Of a stretch of DNA of 64,000 bases, positions 16,564-26,164 are shown one piece after another (positions within the stretch are counted from its first letter, which is position 1; every line of letters begins with the position of its first letter). The position numbers and the translations under genes are program-made. Under the pieces are notes generated by a model. That model did not search any database. It had not been told where the DNA came from and was given only the letters and a program-made list of their open reading frames with translations. The DNA is from Pseudomonadota bacterium. Lineage in GTDB: Bacteria > Myxococcota_A > UBA796 > GCA-2862545. Location of the stretch: the NCBI GenBank assembly GCA_947505245.1, contig CANNIZ010000022.1, positions 1 through 64,000 of the forward strand, read 5' to 3'.

Positions 16564-17067
16564 TCAGTCGTTGCCCTTCGCGTCCACCGTGCCGAGCTCC
16601 GCGAGGCCCTTCACGCCGAGCTTGTGCTGGAAGCGCAGGCGCTTGCCGCCGGGCACGTTGACCGTGTCGCTCCAGTTCACCTGGCGGATGCCGGGCGTCT
16701 CGACCTCGATCAGGTGCGGTCCAGCGGTGAGATCGCGCTTGATGTACGCGGACTTGATCGGGTTGTACACCACGACCTTGCCGTCGATCAGCACCTGCAC
16801 GGCGGTGCTCGCCTTCACCTCGATCTCGCCCGGAAGCGACGAGTCGCCGGGATCGGCTGCGGGCTTCGGCGTGGACGAGGCGGTCGCAGGGGCGGCGACG
16901 ACGGGTTCGGGGCAGTTGCAGGTGGCGAGCTTCGCGGTCAGCTCGTCGAGCTCCTGCTGTTTCTGCTCGAGCTCGACCTGCAGGCGGATCTTCTCCTCGT
17001 CCGCGCCCATGCCGCAGCCGAGGCTGAATCCGATCACGATTCCCAGGGCCGCAACAGCGCGCTTCAT
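16564..17067 (-). CDS. Lipoprotein with coiled coil and PEGA-like C-terminal domain
   Basis: 167 residues. Lipobox FSLGC with C18 as the lipidated residue, then a short coiled coil (EEKIRLQVELEQKQQELDEL), a Pro/Ala linker and a C-terminal ~80-residue beta domain. The motifs VLIDGKVV and AGPHLIEVETPG match the PEGA surface-protein pattern. Start at 17067 has GGAGG at good spacing. It lies 26 bp after the DUF1501 gene on the same strand and could belong to the same transcript. Confidence 0.75.
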   Translation of the reverse strand: MKRAVAALGIVIGFSLGCGMGADEEKIRLQVELEQKQQELDELTAKLATCNCPEPVVAAPATASSTPKPAADPGDSSLPGEIEVKASTAVQVLIDGKVVVYNPIKSAYIKRDLTAGPHLIEVETPGIRQVNWSDTVNVPGGKRLRFQHKLGVKGLAELGTVDAKGND

Positions 17068-17093
17068 CTCGCCTCCGAAGCGGGTCGTGTAGC

Positions 17094-18473
17094 TTAGGCG
17101 AGGATCGCGGGCAACACGGGCACGCGGAGGTCCGCCGGGTCTTCGCTGCCGTCCGCGCTCGAGATGCCGGCCAGGTGCAGCAGCGACTGCACGACGTGCT
17201 CCGGGTACATGATCACGCCGTTCGGATCGGGCACGCCGGTGGTGAGGTTCACGGGGCCGGGCAACATGCCGTTGATGTTCGTGGACGCGCCTGCGACGAC
17301 CCCGCCGCGGATGCCGCCGCCCGCGAGCACGCAGCCGTTCATGAGGTGATGGTCGCGGCCCAGCGAGGCGTTGAGCATCGCGGTGCGCGAGAACTCGCTG
17401 AAGCCGAGGAACGTGACGCGGTCGAGCCAGGTGCCGCCCGACGGGTGCGCGCGGCTGCCAAGGTCTTCGATCATCGTCGCCATGGTGTTGAAGCCGCGGC
17501 GCTGGCGGGCCGTCTGGACGCGGAACCAGTCGTCGTAGTGCGTATCGAGCGACTCCGTCACGGTGATCGAGACGCAGCGCGACAGCCCGAGCGTGATCGC
17601 TGTGACGGCGAGCAGCGCGTACGCCTCGGGCGACGAGTAGTTCCCGCCGTGGCCGTATTGCACGGCGCGCGACGTGAGCTCGGACGAGATGATCGAGTCG
17701 AGCCGTCGGTTCACCAGCGTTCGGGCGCCGTGGCGCGACTCGGTGGCCTTCACGAACGTGGCGGACTCGGTCTGCACCTGGCACGCCGCGTAGCTGTCGA
17801 GCGTGGCTTCGACGAGGTCGCGCTCGCGGGCGCCGAGCACCGACGCGCCCGGGCGCAGCGCGGCGAGCAGGTCGTTCACGTTCGCGACGCCGAGGGCGGT
17901 GGCCCACACGGGACGATCGACGTTGTACGCCTCGGTGTTCACCGAAAGGTTCGGGATCGGGTCGTTCGCGCCGAGCGCGGACGCGAGCCAGGTGGACGCC
18001 GACGAGCCGCGCGCAGACAGGCCAGACGGCACCTTGCCGGTGAGGAAGCGCCGGCGACCGGCTTCGTGCGTGAGCGTGTCCATGCTCATCCCGCGCACCA
18101 CCGCGAGCTTGTCGAGGTGTGGCGCGAGGCGGCTCGTGCCGAACGCGGGGCCGAAGAAGTGGTTCTCGACGGGCGTCCCGTCCGCATGAACGAGGCCAGG
18201 CACATTCAGCGGCGGCAGGCCGGTGGTCTCGATGATGTCGTACGCCGGCTCGATGCCGGTGTCGCGGCGGTTGTCGCGCCGGTAGATCGACGGGTCACGC
18301 CCGTCCAGGCCGGACAACACGTCCCAGCCGCCGCCAAAGTAGCAGAGGACGAAGTAGCGATCGGAAGCCTCGGCCGCGCGCGCGAGCGACGACAGCGTGG
18401 CTTGACCACCGAACGCAGCGGCGCCGCCAGCTGCGAGCGCACCACCCAGGAAATGACGTCGGGACAACGACAT
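17094..18473 (-). CDS. DUF1501 family protein, Tat-exported
   Basis: 459 residues. The twin-arginine signal SRRHFLGGALAAGGAAAFGG begins at residue 4, as in almost all DUF1501 proteins. Family blocks (sulfatase/phosphatase-like fold): FVLCYFGGGWDVLSGLD (about 41-57), a central HEAGRRRFLTGK, DTHYDDWF and FLGFSEFSRTAMLNASLGRDHH. In planctomycetes and myxobacteria DUF1501 genes pair with cytochrome-type PSD1/DUF1549 genes, as they do here. Activity of the family is unknown. Last of four genes reading 22222 to 17094. Confidence 0.9.
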   Translation of the reverse strand: MSLSRRHFLGGALAAGGAAAFGGQATLSSLARAAEASDRYFVLCYFGGGWDVLSGLDGRDPSIYRRDNRRDTGIEPAYDIIETTGLPPLNVPGLVHADGTPVENHFFGPAFGTSRLAPHLDKLAVVRGMSMDTLTHEAGRRRFLTGKVPSGLSARGSSASTWLASALGANDPIPNLSVNTEAYNVDRPVWATALGVANVNDLLAALRPGASVLGARERDLVEATLDSYAACQVQTESATFVKATESRHGARTLVNRRLDSIISSELTSRAVQYGHGGNYSSPEAYALLAVTAITLGLSRCVSITVTESLDTHYDDWFRVQTARQRRGFNTMATMIEDLGSRAHPSGGTWLDRVTFLGFSEFSRTAMLNASLGRDHHLMNGCVLAGGGIRGGVVAGASTNINGMLPGPVNLTTGVPDPNGVIMYPEHVVQSLLHLAGISSADGSEDPADLRVPVLPAILA

Positions 18474-18486
18474 GGGTACCTCGCGC

Positions 18487-19158
18487 CTAATACGTGTAGA
18501 AGTCGGGATGGGTGATCAGGCCGACGCAGACGGCCCGCCAGGCGGCGCCCGAATCGTGGGTCACCTGGTGCGTGCTCTCGTACAGGAACGTCCACGGCTC
18601 GAGCCGGGCGTCGCCGAGCGGCACGGAGCGCCCGTGGTAGCGGAGCACGAGGTATTGCACGTTTGCCTCGATCGCGTCGGCGTCGTCGAACGGGTCGGCG
18701 TTGCGTTCGGCGTGCACGAAGAACACGCGCTCGTTCTGCGGCTTCGCCGAGTCCGTCGCCACGAGCTGGGTGCACACGTGTACCGCCGCGTCGTCGAGGA
18801 ACTTCTGGAACAACAGCGTCGGCTCGAGGTTCTCCTGCGTGCTCTGCACGTAGTCGGGCTTGCCGAGTGTCGCAGAGAGGCGCTGGAACTCGTCCAGATC
18901 GGGCACGTCGGTGGTGGACAAATTCCACTGGATGCCGCCCGATACGCGCGCAAGCGACGCGCGCAGCTGGTCGATGTCCATCCGCCGCCAGTCGCGATCC
19001 GGCGCCTCGTCCGGACCGACCGGAGGGTGGACCTGGAACGTTCCGAGCGGATCGGTGACCACCGCGGGTGGCTCGGGAGGTGGCTCGACCACGGGCGGAG
19101 TTGTGTCGACCGGAGGAGCTTCGGGGTTGCAGGCGAACAGCGCGAGGAGCGTGAACAT
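18487..19158 (-). CDS. Short lipoprotein of the DUF1549/DUF1501 operon
   Basis: 223 residues. The signal is only nine residues long before the lipobox Cys (MFTLLALFAC), followed by a Pro/Glu/Val-rich linker of ~30 residues and a ~180-residue domain without recognised family. The end (AAWRAVCVGLITHPDFYTY) resembles the C-terminal tail of planctomycete-type DUF1553/DUF1588 proteins, so this may be a detached relative of that domain. Start overlaps the stop of the upstream gene by one base (TGATG), and DUF1501 follows after 13 bp. Confidence 0.75.
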   Translation of the reverse strand: MFTLLALFACNPEAPPVDTTPPVVEPPPEPPAVVTDPLGTFQVHPPVGPDEAPDRDWRRMDIDQLRASLARVSGGIQWNLSTTDVPDLDEFQRLSATLGKPDYVQSTQENLEPTLLFQKFLDDAAVHVCTQLVATDSAKPQNERVFFVHAERNADPFDDADAIEANVQYLVLRYHGRSVPLGDARLEPWTFLYESTHQVTHDSGAAWRAVCVGLITHPDFYTY

Positions 19159-20744
19159 CAGCGGATCCTCCGGTATTCGTCGGACGTGACGATCGCCTTC
19201 ACCATCCCCTTGTAGTTCCAGCCGCTGGCGACGAGTTCGCTCGCGAGCTCGTCGATGTAGTCAGGGTCGTCGAGCGCGAGCCCGCGACCGACGAGCTTCG
19301 TCGCCGCGGTGTGCGCGACGCACTCGGGCAGGCGGCCGTCGGCCACCGTCTGCTCCACGAGCTCCGAAGGCCCGCGATCGATGCCTTCGGCCTGCTCGGG
19401 CGTGAGGAACTGGTAGGCGTTCAGCCACCCGGTGAATTGTTCCTGCTCGGTGGACTGCGGGTCGACGACGTAGAACCGCTTGCAGGTCGCGTCACAGGAG
19501 TTGCCGGTGTTTGCGCACCACGCGCACTCGTCGTCGAACGACGGGAAGTCGAGCGGGTCCAGGTGACCGGCGCCCGAAGGCGTCCAGCGGCCCCAGTGCG
19601 CTGCCGCGGGCTCGAGCAGCGAGTGGCAGTACTTGCAGCCGTCGCGCTGGGTGAGGTCCGCCGTCGCCTGCCCCGACGTCCCGAGCGGGATGCCGGCGTC
19701 GGGCGGCTGGAACGGCTGGCACAGGAACGCGTTGTAGAAGCGGTTCGCGCGGGCGCGCTGCGTCATGAAGCGGAGCAGGAACGCAGGCGACGTGAGCACG
19801 CCCGAGTGCGCTTCGGGCACCGTGATCCGGTGCCAGGAGGTGTCGGTGTACGGGATGTCGGGCAGCGAATCCACGTCGACCGGCAGCTCGGAGAGCCGCA
19901 CCGGGCCGGGGATCTTGGCCTGGTTGCGATAGAAGTTGACGATCGGCCCATTCACGTACGCGTCGTGGCCGGTGAGGACGTCCAGGTACGGCCGATCCTC
20001 GAGCACCACGTCGCGGATACGCCGCTCGACGTCTTCCCCGAAGCCCGCGAGGATCGCTGCGTTCGGCGAGTTGCTTCCGTTGGTTCCGCACCACTCCAGG
20101 TTGGGGCCGCAGCCGCACTCGATGTCGCGCGAGCCGTCGGGCCCGTCGCAGTGTGTGCCGGTGGACGACACGGCGCGGGTCTGCGCGTCGTAGCCGCACA
20201 CGCGGATGGTCGTCGTGGGCGCCCAGTACGGGTTCACGTCGACGTAGCCTTCTTGCGTCGCCCCGGGGAACGTGACCTGATCTGGATGCGGCTGCGTGAC
20301 GAAGCGGCCATTGTTCAACGTAGCAGGGAACGAGCCGCAGTCCACGACCCCGCCGCGGTACGGGGCCGCCGCGTTGCGGCGCAAGTACGTCGGCGGGGTG
20401 CCGAACGTGTTGAGCGTCGAGTTCGTCGCGAACAGGTTCTGGGTGGAGACGTTGTTCCACAGCAGATCGCGGTGCATGCGCACCACGCGATCCGCGAATT
20501 CGGGCGAATCGAGCCACGCGTCGATCAGCTCGTCCGGAACCTCGCCCGCAGCCTCGACCTGCGCGTACTCCTCCATCGTCGGGACGATGCCGCGAAGGTC
20601 GAGCGACAGCGACTGCACGTATTCGGTGGGGCTGAGGAACGGGTCGTCGAGCGGGCAGAACGGCGGGTCGTAGGCGCCGTCCACGTCTTCGGCCAGCGCC
20701 GGCGAGGCCGAAAGCGCGAGCATTCCAAGCACGAAGGATCTCAT
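19158..20744 (-). CDS. Exported DUF1549/DUF1588-like protein with a heme-c motif
   Basis: 528 residues with a Sec signal peptide (cut near LAEDVDG). The N-terminal block SPTEYVQSLSLDLRGIVPT and DELIDAWLDSPEFADRVVRMH match DUF1549 (PSCyt2). The middle contains a Cys-rich insert (DIECGCGPNLEWCGTNG) and TSPAFLLRFMTQRARANRF. DGCKYCHSLLEP provides a CXXCH motif at the place where DUF1588 proteins carry one. The C-terminus WNYKGMVKAIVTSDEYR is typical of the group. These proteins are thought to act in the periplasm or at the surface in redox steps. Start overlaps the upstream stop by 4 bp. Confidence 0.8.
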   Translation of the reverse strand: MRSFVLGMLALSASPALAEDVDGAYDPPFCPLDDPFLSPTEYVQSLSLDLRGIVPTMEEYAQVEAAGEVPDELIDAWLDSPEFADRVVRMHRDLLWNNVSTQNLFATNSTLNTFGTPPTYLRRNAAAPYRGGVVDCGSFPATLNNGRFVTQPHPDQVTFPGATQEGYVDVNPYWAPTTTIRVCGYDAQTRAVSSTGTHCDGPDGSRDIECGCGPNLEWCGTNGSNSPNAAILAGFGEDVERRIRDVVLEDRPYLDVLTGHDAYVNGPIVNFYRNQAKIPGPVRLSELPVDVDSLPDIPYTDTSWHRITVPEAHSGVLTSPAFLLRFMTQRARANRFYNAFLCQPFQPPDAGIPLGTSGQATADLTQRDGCKYCHSLLEPAAAHWGRWTPSGAGHLDPLDFPSFDDECAWCANTGNSCDATCKRFYVVDPQSTEQEQFTGWLNAYQFLTPEQAEGIDRGPSELVEQTVADGRLPECVAHTAATKLVGRGLALDDPDYIDELASELVASGWNYKGMVKAIVTSDEYRRIR

Positions 20745-22222
20745 TGTCCCCCCCGGCCGCAGAGCGCGGTCGCATCGAGCGTCTCGAAGTCCGAGCAGGT
20801 CGACCCGCTCGGAAATTGAACCTTGCACCAGGTCTGCAGCGTCGCGAACTCGGTCGGCGCGACGTCGTCCCCGTTCGGCGGCATCGCGCCGGCGTCGATC
20901 ATCTCGAGCAGGCAGCTCATCCTCTCGAGCCAGTCGGCTTCGGTGCCGAGCTGCGTCTCGGTCGCGCCGCCGTGGCAGATCGCGCAGTGGTCCGCGTAGA
21001 TCGGCTGGATGTCGGTGTCCCAGTCGGGTGGCGTCCAGTTGCCGAGCGTGAAGCCGACGCTCGCGGTGACGGGGTCGCCGCTGGCGAACGCGGCGGTGGC
21101 CTCGACGGTGTGCAGGCCGGCCACGGCGTCCGGGTCGGTGGGGTCGACCGTGAACGCGCCTTCCGTGACGACCTGGGACACGCCGTCCAGCGTCACCGTC
21201 AGCGTCGAAAGGTGTTGGGGATCGGACGTGTAGACGTGCAGCGTGGTCGGCTCGACCAGCGACTGACCGGCATCCACGCCGACGAGCTCGATGCGTCGCC
21301 CGTCGCTGGCGCGGCTCACGCCCGTCGCGTCCGCGAACAGCAGGCGACCGATCCCGTCGCCGCCGACGACGTGATCGACGCCCAGAACTGGTCGGAAGCC
21401 GGACCCGTCGCCGAGCAGCCAGCCCGATTCGGTGCCCACCCACACGCCCGACGCGGACGGGGTCGCCACCACCTCGTTCACGGGGGCTGGGAACACGAAC
21501 GTGGTGATGCCGCCGCTCGGACCGCGCTGAACGAGCTCGCCGTCCATGACGAACCAGACGTTGCCGTCGCCGTCGCCCGCGAGCGAGTCCGGAGGCTCGC
21601 CGAACACCGATTCGGCGACGCTGAATTGGTCTTCGTCGGCGACGAGTCCGAACACGCCGTCTGCCGCAGCGACCCACACCAGAGGCCGACCCGCGTGCCG
21701 GCCGGCGACGACGAATTGTCCCGTGGCGCCGTCCACGGCGACGCGGACGAGATCATCCACGCGGTAGCGGTAGATCGCGTCGTCGGTGCCGAGCCACACG
21801 TCGGTTCCGCGCGTCGACAGCGAGCGGACCGCGCCCGGGATCGCCTCCGCCAAGGGCGAGGCGACCAGCGTCGCGGCGTGTTGGACGTACAGGTCGTCCG
21901 CGGCGACGAACAGACTGCCGTCAGAAGTGCGCCCGGCGCCGTACAGATCGGCGTCCACCCCGAGCTGAATCGCGGCCCCGTCGGGCCCGACCGCGACGAG
22001 ATCGCCGGGTACCCGCGCCACCAGCGTGTGCGCGTCGGCAGCGAAGGCCGTCGCGCCGCCCGCGATGAAGGGCTCGGAGAACGGCGTCAGCGCCGGTCCT
22101 GGCGTCACGTGTACGCGCTCGTCGACGGGACCCGAATCAGGGTCCGTCTCGGTGGGGTCACTTCCGGTGCATCCGACGACCAGCGTCAGAAGCACGCATT
22201 GCACAGGGACGCGCAGCCGCAT
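20741..22222 (-). CDS. Lipoprotein with beta-propeller and C-terminal cytochrome c-like domain
   Basis: 493 residues. Lipobox LVVGC (C18), then a Thr/Asp/Pro linker. About 300 residues of repeated strands (DGSLFVAADDLYV, GTDVWLGTDDAIYRY, DGNVWFVMDGELV, SGVWVGTESGWLL) look like a two-component-regulator-type propeller. An Ig-like stretch follows, and then DIQPIYADHCAICHGG, a single CXXCH heme-binding motif with a distal MPPNGDD Met, as in planctomycete PSCyt1. It is the first gene of a four-gene surface redox-type operon and is divergent from the FG-GAP gene at 22292, leaving 69 bp for both promoters. Confidence 0.82.
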   Translation of the reverse strand: MRLRVPVQCVLLTLVVGCTGSDPTETDPDSGPVDERVHVTPGPALTPFSEPFIAGGATAFAADAHTLVARVPGDLVAVGPDGAAIQLGVDADLYGAGRTSDGSLFVAADDLYVQHAATLVASPLAEAIPGAVRSLSTRGTDVWLGTDDAIYRYRVDDLVRVAVDGATGQFVVAGRHAGRPLVWVAAADGVFGLVADEDQFSVAESVFGEPPDSLAGDGDGNVWFVMDGELVQRGPSGGITTFVFPAPVNEVVATPSASGVWVGTESGWLLGDGSGFRPVLGVDHVVGGDGIGRLLFADATGVSRASDGRRIELVGVDAGQSLVEPTTLHVYTSDPQHLSTLTVTLDGVSQVVTEGAFTVDPTDPDAVAGLHTVEATAAFASGDPVTASVGFTLGNWTPPDWDTDIQPIYADHCAICHGGATETQLGTEADWLERMSCLLEMIDAGAMPPNGDDVAPTEFATLQTWCKVQFPSGSTCSDFETLDATALCGRGGQ

Positions 22223-22291
22223 TTCGTGATGATACCAAAGTCCGTCGTTCGACGTATGCTCCATGTGCGGCGCGAGCCGGCGGGGGGCGTG

Positions 22292-25200
22292 ATGGGGGTC
22301 GTGCGCGTCGGTGCGAGGGCCGTGTTGCTGCTGGCTCTGGTCGGCTGCAAAGGGGACGAGCCCATCGATACGGTGGACTCGACGCCGGACACCGAAACCG
22401 ACGTCGTGGATACCGAGGTCATCGACACCGGGGAGCACGTCGAGACCGACGTCCCCGTCCCGGACTGCGCCCCCGCGCTGACGATCTCCCCCCTCTCCAT
22501 CACCGTGCAGTCGCGCGGCGTGCGAGGCTTCGCGGCCGGCGGGGGTACCGGTGTGTACCAATTCGCGCTCCGCTCGGACGCGTCGGGCGCTGCGGTCAAC
22601 GCCGTCAGCGGCGCCTACGTGGCGGGGAGCGGCACCGGAACCGACACCGTCGTGGTGACCGACCCTTCCTGTGTGGGCGAGGCCCTCGCGACCGTCACGG
22701 TCGTCGCCCCGATGCGGGTGCTCCCGGACGAGGTGGAGCTGCGTCCGGGCGAGTCGATCACCCCGTCCGTCACAGGAGGATCGGGGTCTTCCTCGTGCGA
22801 GCTCCTGGTGAACGGCTCGGGGGCGACGCTCACCGGCTGCGCCTACAAGGCGGGCTCCAGCGCGGGCTACGACCGCGTGCGCGTCACCGACGACGGCACC
22901 GACGAGCGCGATGAGATCGCGTTGCACGTCTCGGCCTCGGCCTCGTTCGACGTTATCGGGCGCCAGTGGTGGATCCCCGAAGGCGGCGCATTTCACGCGC
23001 GGGTCACCGGGGGAAGCGGCGTCGCCGCGATGACGATCCTCTCCGGCACCGGGCCCACGATCGATGGGGACTTGGTGCGCGGCGACACCCCCGGGCACGC
23101 GCTGGTGCGGGTGCAGGACGCGTTTCTCGGGGCCTACGCGGGTCGTGGCTTCGACGTGGCGGTCGATGTGGTCTCGGCGAACGGCGTCGGCACGGAACGC
23201 GACGGGGAGCAGCTGAACTACGGGGTGATCCGGCCTGGTGGGGATCAGGACGAAGACGGCGCACCGGAGTTCGTGCTCGGGTTTCGCGAGATGAACGTTG
23301 GCGCCTACCTTTCCGGAGGCGTCTACGTGTACGAGGCCTCCGCGACCACCACGGCCCCGCTGCAGGTGCTGGGCGGCACCCAACTCGACCAGGCGTTCGG
23401 CTCGGACGTGGCGCTCGGCGACTTCGACGATGACGGCGTGAACGAGCTCGTGATCGGCGCCGAGCGTACCAACCGCGCGGGTACTTCGGCCGGCGCGGTG
23501 TTCGTGCACGCCGGCCTCGGCGATGGCACCTACGATGACGTCGCGACGATCGTGCTCCCCGGGGTCAACAGCTCCGACCTTGTCGGCGCCTCCCTGGCGG
23601 CCTGCGACTTCGACGGCGACGGGTACGACGATCTCGCCGTCGGCGCGCCGAGCTCCGAGAACCGCGCGGCGGACCCGCAGTGGACGGATCAAGGCGGGGT
23701 GCAGCTGTTCTACGGCGGTCCAGGCGGGCTCGGGCTTCCCTACGATCAGGTGCTGTGGGGGCCGATCCCCGTCAACGCAAGCTGGCCCGCATCCCCCACG
23801 GGCGCGAAGTCGCTCCAGTTCGGGCGCAGCCTCGCAGCGGGAGATTTCGACGGTGATGGTCGCTGCGACCTCGCGGTGGGCTCCACCGAGGCCGCCTGGG
23901 ACTACGACGGCGCTGATGGCATCGTGTGGCTGTACCGCGGCGGCGATTCCGGAATCGAGCCGACCCCGTACGTCACGTTCAATCCGGTGTCGCCGAACAC
24001 CGACACCGACGCGCGCTTCGGTGCCCGCATGGCCGTCGGCGACCTCGACGGCGACGGCTCCCTCGAGCTCGCGTTCGGCTGGAGGCAGCGCGACCGGCAG
24101 GACGTGAGCGCCGGTGGGGCCGGCGCGGTGCTCGTGTTGTCCGATCCACTCGGCACGCCCGGCCTCGTCGACCCGTGGGCGGCGGCGGACGTGGTGTTCC
24201 AGGGCAGCAACAGCAGCGACTACCTCGGGTGGGGGCTGTCGATCGGCGACGTGACCGGCGACGGAAAGGACGACCTCGTGATGGGGTCGCCGCAGGACGA
24301 GGTGCCGTCCGGCAAGGGCGACGTCGGCGTCGCGCACGTGATCTCCGGCGCGGTGCTCGCGGCCGATCTCGGCGACGGCGATCGCGACGACCGTTCGAGC
24401 CTGATCGTGGACCCCGCCGCGAGCGGCACCGTCGCGTACGTCGGGCCGAACCCCTACGACGGGCTGCGTGGGCCATACCTCGGGCAGGCGGTTTGCGCGG
24501 TGGGCGACGGCTTCGTCGCGGCGCTCGCAGGTCGCGAGTACGCGGACGGGCTCGGGGACGGGGCGATTCACCTGTACACCGACGGCAATCCCGCGATCGA
24601 CACGCGCATCTCCATCCCCGGCGAAGCGTCGGGCAACGAGGTCGGCCGCGCCGTGGCGGTCGGGGACACGAACGGCGACGGCGACGACGATCTCGTCCTG
24701 GGGGCCCCCGGGGTCGGGGTGCGTCCGTTCCCCACGAGCACCGGCGCGTACGGACCGAACAGCTCGTTCGGCGCCAACAACGGTCAGGTGTGGTCCCTGC
24801 CTGGTGATGGCGCCGGCGCGTTCGGCGTCGGTGGTGCGTGGGTCGGCGCGGTCGACTACGCCGCGCGCACGAACGTCAGCATGCCCGTCGACACCGCGTC
24901 CGGCTCGCGCGTCGGCTATGCGACCGCGAACATCGGGGACTTCGACGGCGATGGCTTCGTCGACTTTGCGGTGGTGACGAGGAACGACTCGCGCGAGACG
25001 ACGCTGCCGACGGGATCGACGTACGATGCGACCTCGTTCGCGGCGTGCCCGGCGATCACGGGCCAGACCAGCAACCTCGGGCTGCTGTCGATCTACCGCG
25101 GCGGTCCCGCGGGCATCTCCGCGATCCCCGCGTTCGCGTTCTGGGGCCCGCAGTCCGGCAAGAACCTGTCGGGCGTGTGGGGCGGGCTCGACCACGACGG

Positions 25201-26164
25201 CGATGGATTCGACGACGTGATCGTGAATTCGACGAGCTTCGTCACCAGCACCAACGTCACCCGCGGCGGCCTCGTGGTCGTGAAGGGCCGCCCCCACGTG
25301 GGCACCGGCACGCAGGTGCTGTGCACGGGGACCGAGTTCTTCGTCGGTGCGAACGACGGCGGCAACGCGGGCTACGCCGTCGCCCCGCTCGGCGACCTCG
25401 ACGAAGACGGCTGCGACGAGATCGCGATCGGCGCGCCCTCCGAAAACGTGGTGCTGCCGAACGTGTCGTTCAACGACGCAGGCGCCGTCCGCGTGTTGTG
25501 GGGCCACGGCGCCACCTGCGGGAGCAACGTGGCCCAGGCGACGGTCCTCGGCGTGGCGACCGCGTCGCTGCAGGTCGGGCGTGGGCTCGGCGGGGGAGGG
25601 GACTTCGATCACGACGGGGTCCCCGACATCGCGGTCGGGGCGATCGGGTACGCGGTCGACGGCACCACCGTCGGGGCTGCGTACGTTTCGCCGGGCGCGC
25701 ACGTGTTGTCGCAGCCGCGCCTCCCGGTCGTCGCGGGCACGCCTTCCATCCTGCCGGCGATTCCAGCGAACCAGCGCCCGTCGCCGCTGTTTCCGACCAC
25801 GGGTGTGTGGTCGCACATCGGGACGAGCGGCGCGAGCCGGTTCGGCGAGGCGGTCGCGTTGGTCGACGACCCGAACCTGCCTGGGGGAGCGTTGCTCGCT
25901 GTCGGGGAGCCGTTCGGTGAGGTCGGCGGAGCGCCGCTCGGTGGCGGTTTGACGGCGTTCGCGTTCGACCCGTCGCTGCCGGGGATCCCGCCAACGCCCT
26001 GGGGCCTGTTCGCGGGGGAGCCCGAGGCCCTCGGCGAACTCGGTGGCTACGTGATCGCGGCGCGCGTCGACGGCGCTCCGGTGCTGCTCACCGGCGCCGT
26101 CCGGTCCGACGCCGTCGGACTCGATCAAGGCGCGGTGTACGTGTTGCCGGTGGGTGTCCCGTGA
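22292..26164 (+). CDS. Giant FG-GAP repeat lipoprotein
   Basis: 1290 residues. Lipobox LALVGC (C19) is followed by a Thr/Asp/Glu-rich linker (DSTPDTETDVVDTEVIDTG). Two or three Ig-like modules occupy about 60-300. Then come about 11 FG-GAP units of the form GDFDGDGxxDLAVGAP (for example CDFDGDGYDDLAVGAPSS and GDLDEDGCDEIAIGAPSE), forming one or two integrin-type seven-bladed propellers with Ca-binding DxDxDG loops. It should be anchored at the outer surface and serve adhesion or ligand binding. The start ATG has a G-rich run upstream; an earlier ATG at 22232 is possible but would put 20 non-signal-like residues first. Coupled to the next gene. Confidence 0.85.
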   Translation: MGVVRVGARAVLLLALVGCKGDEPIDTVDSTPDTETDVVDTEVIDTGEHVETDVPVPDCAPALTISPLSITVQSRGVRGFAAGGGTGVYQFALRSDASGAAVNAVSGAYVAGSGTGTDTVVVTDPSCVGEALATVTVVAPMRVLPDEVELRPGESITPSVTGGSGSSSCELLVNGSGATLTGCAYKAGSSAGYDRVRVTDDGTDERDEIALHVSASASFDVIGRQWWIPEGGAFHARVTGGSGVAAMTILSGTGPTIDGDLVRGDTPGHALVRVQDAFLGAYAGRGFDVAVDVVSANGVGTERDGEQLNYGVIRPGGDQDEDGAPEFVLGFREMNVGAYLSGGVYVYEASATTTAPLQVLGGTQLDQAFGSDVALGDFDDDGVNELVIGAERTNRAGTSAGAVFVHAGLGDGTYDDVATIVLPGVNSSDLVGASLAACDFDGDGYDDLAVGAPSSENRAADPQWTDQGGVQLFYGGPGGLGLPYDQVLWGPIPVNASWPASPTGAKSLQFGRSLAAGDFDGDGRCDLAVGSTEAAWDYDGADGIVWLYRGGDSGIEPTPYVTFNPVSPNTDTDARFGARMAVGDLDGDGSLELAFGWRQRDRQDVSAGGAGAVLVLSDPLGTPGLVDPWAAADVVFQGSNSSDYLGWGLSIGDVTGDGKDDLVMGSPQDEVPSGKGDVGVAHVISGAVLAADLGDGDRDDRSSLIVDPAASGTVAYVGPNPYDGLRGPYLGQAVCAVGDGFVAALAGREYADGLGDGAIHLYTDGNPAIDTRISIPGEASGNEVGRAVAVGDTNGDGDDDLVLGAPGVGVRPFPTSTGAYGPNSSFGANNGQVWSLPGDGAGAFGVGGAWVGAVDYAARTNVSMPVDTASGSRVGYATANIGDFDGDGFVDFAVVTRNDSRETTLPTGSTYDATSFAACPAITGQTSNLGLLSIYRGGPAGISAIPAFAFWGPQSGKNLSGVWGGLDHDGDGFDDVIVNSTSFVTSTNVTRGGLVVVKGRPHVGTGTQVLCTGTEFFVGANDGGNAGYAVAPLGDLDEDGCDEIAIGAPSENVVLPNVSFNDAGAVRVLWGHGATCGSNVAQATVLGVATASLQVGRGLGGGGDFDHDGVPDIAVGAIGYAVDGTTVGAAYVSPGAHVLSQPRLPVVAGTPSILPAIPANQRPSPLFPTTGVWSHIGTSGASRFGEAVALVDDPNLPGGALLAVGEPFGEVGGAPLGGGLTAFAFDPSLPGIPPTPWGLFAGEPEALGELGGYVIAARVDGAPVLLTGAVRSDAVGLDQGAVYVLPVGVP

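Noticed and set aside
20744-22291. Long open frame on the plus strand opposite the heme-c lipoprotein gene, in frame with the FG-GAP gene
   Set aside because: Composition is Arg/Ala/Gly-rich without domains; it is an antisense shadow of a high-GC gene. The FG-GAP protein's signal peptide starts at 22292.
22223-26128. Minus-strand open frame of ~1300 codons opposite the FG-GAP gene
   Set aside because: Complementary shadow of the repeated GDFDGDG codons; no signal, domain or start. The real minus gene begins at 22222.
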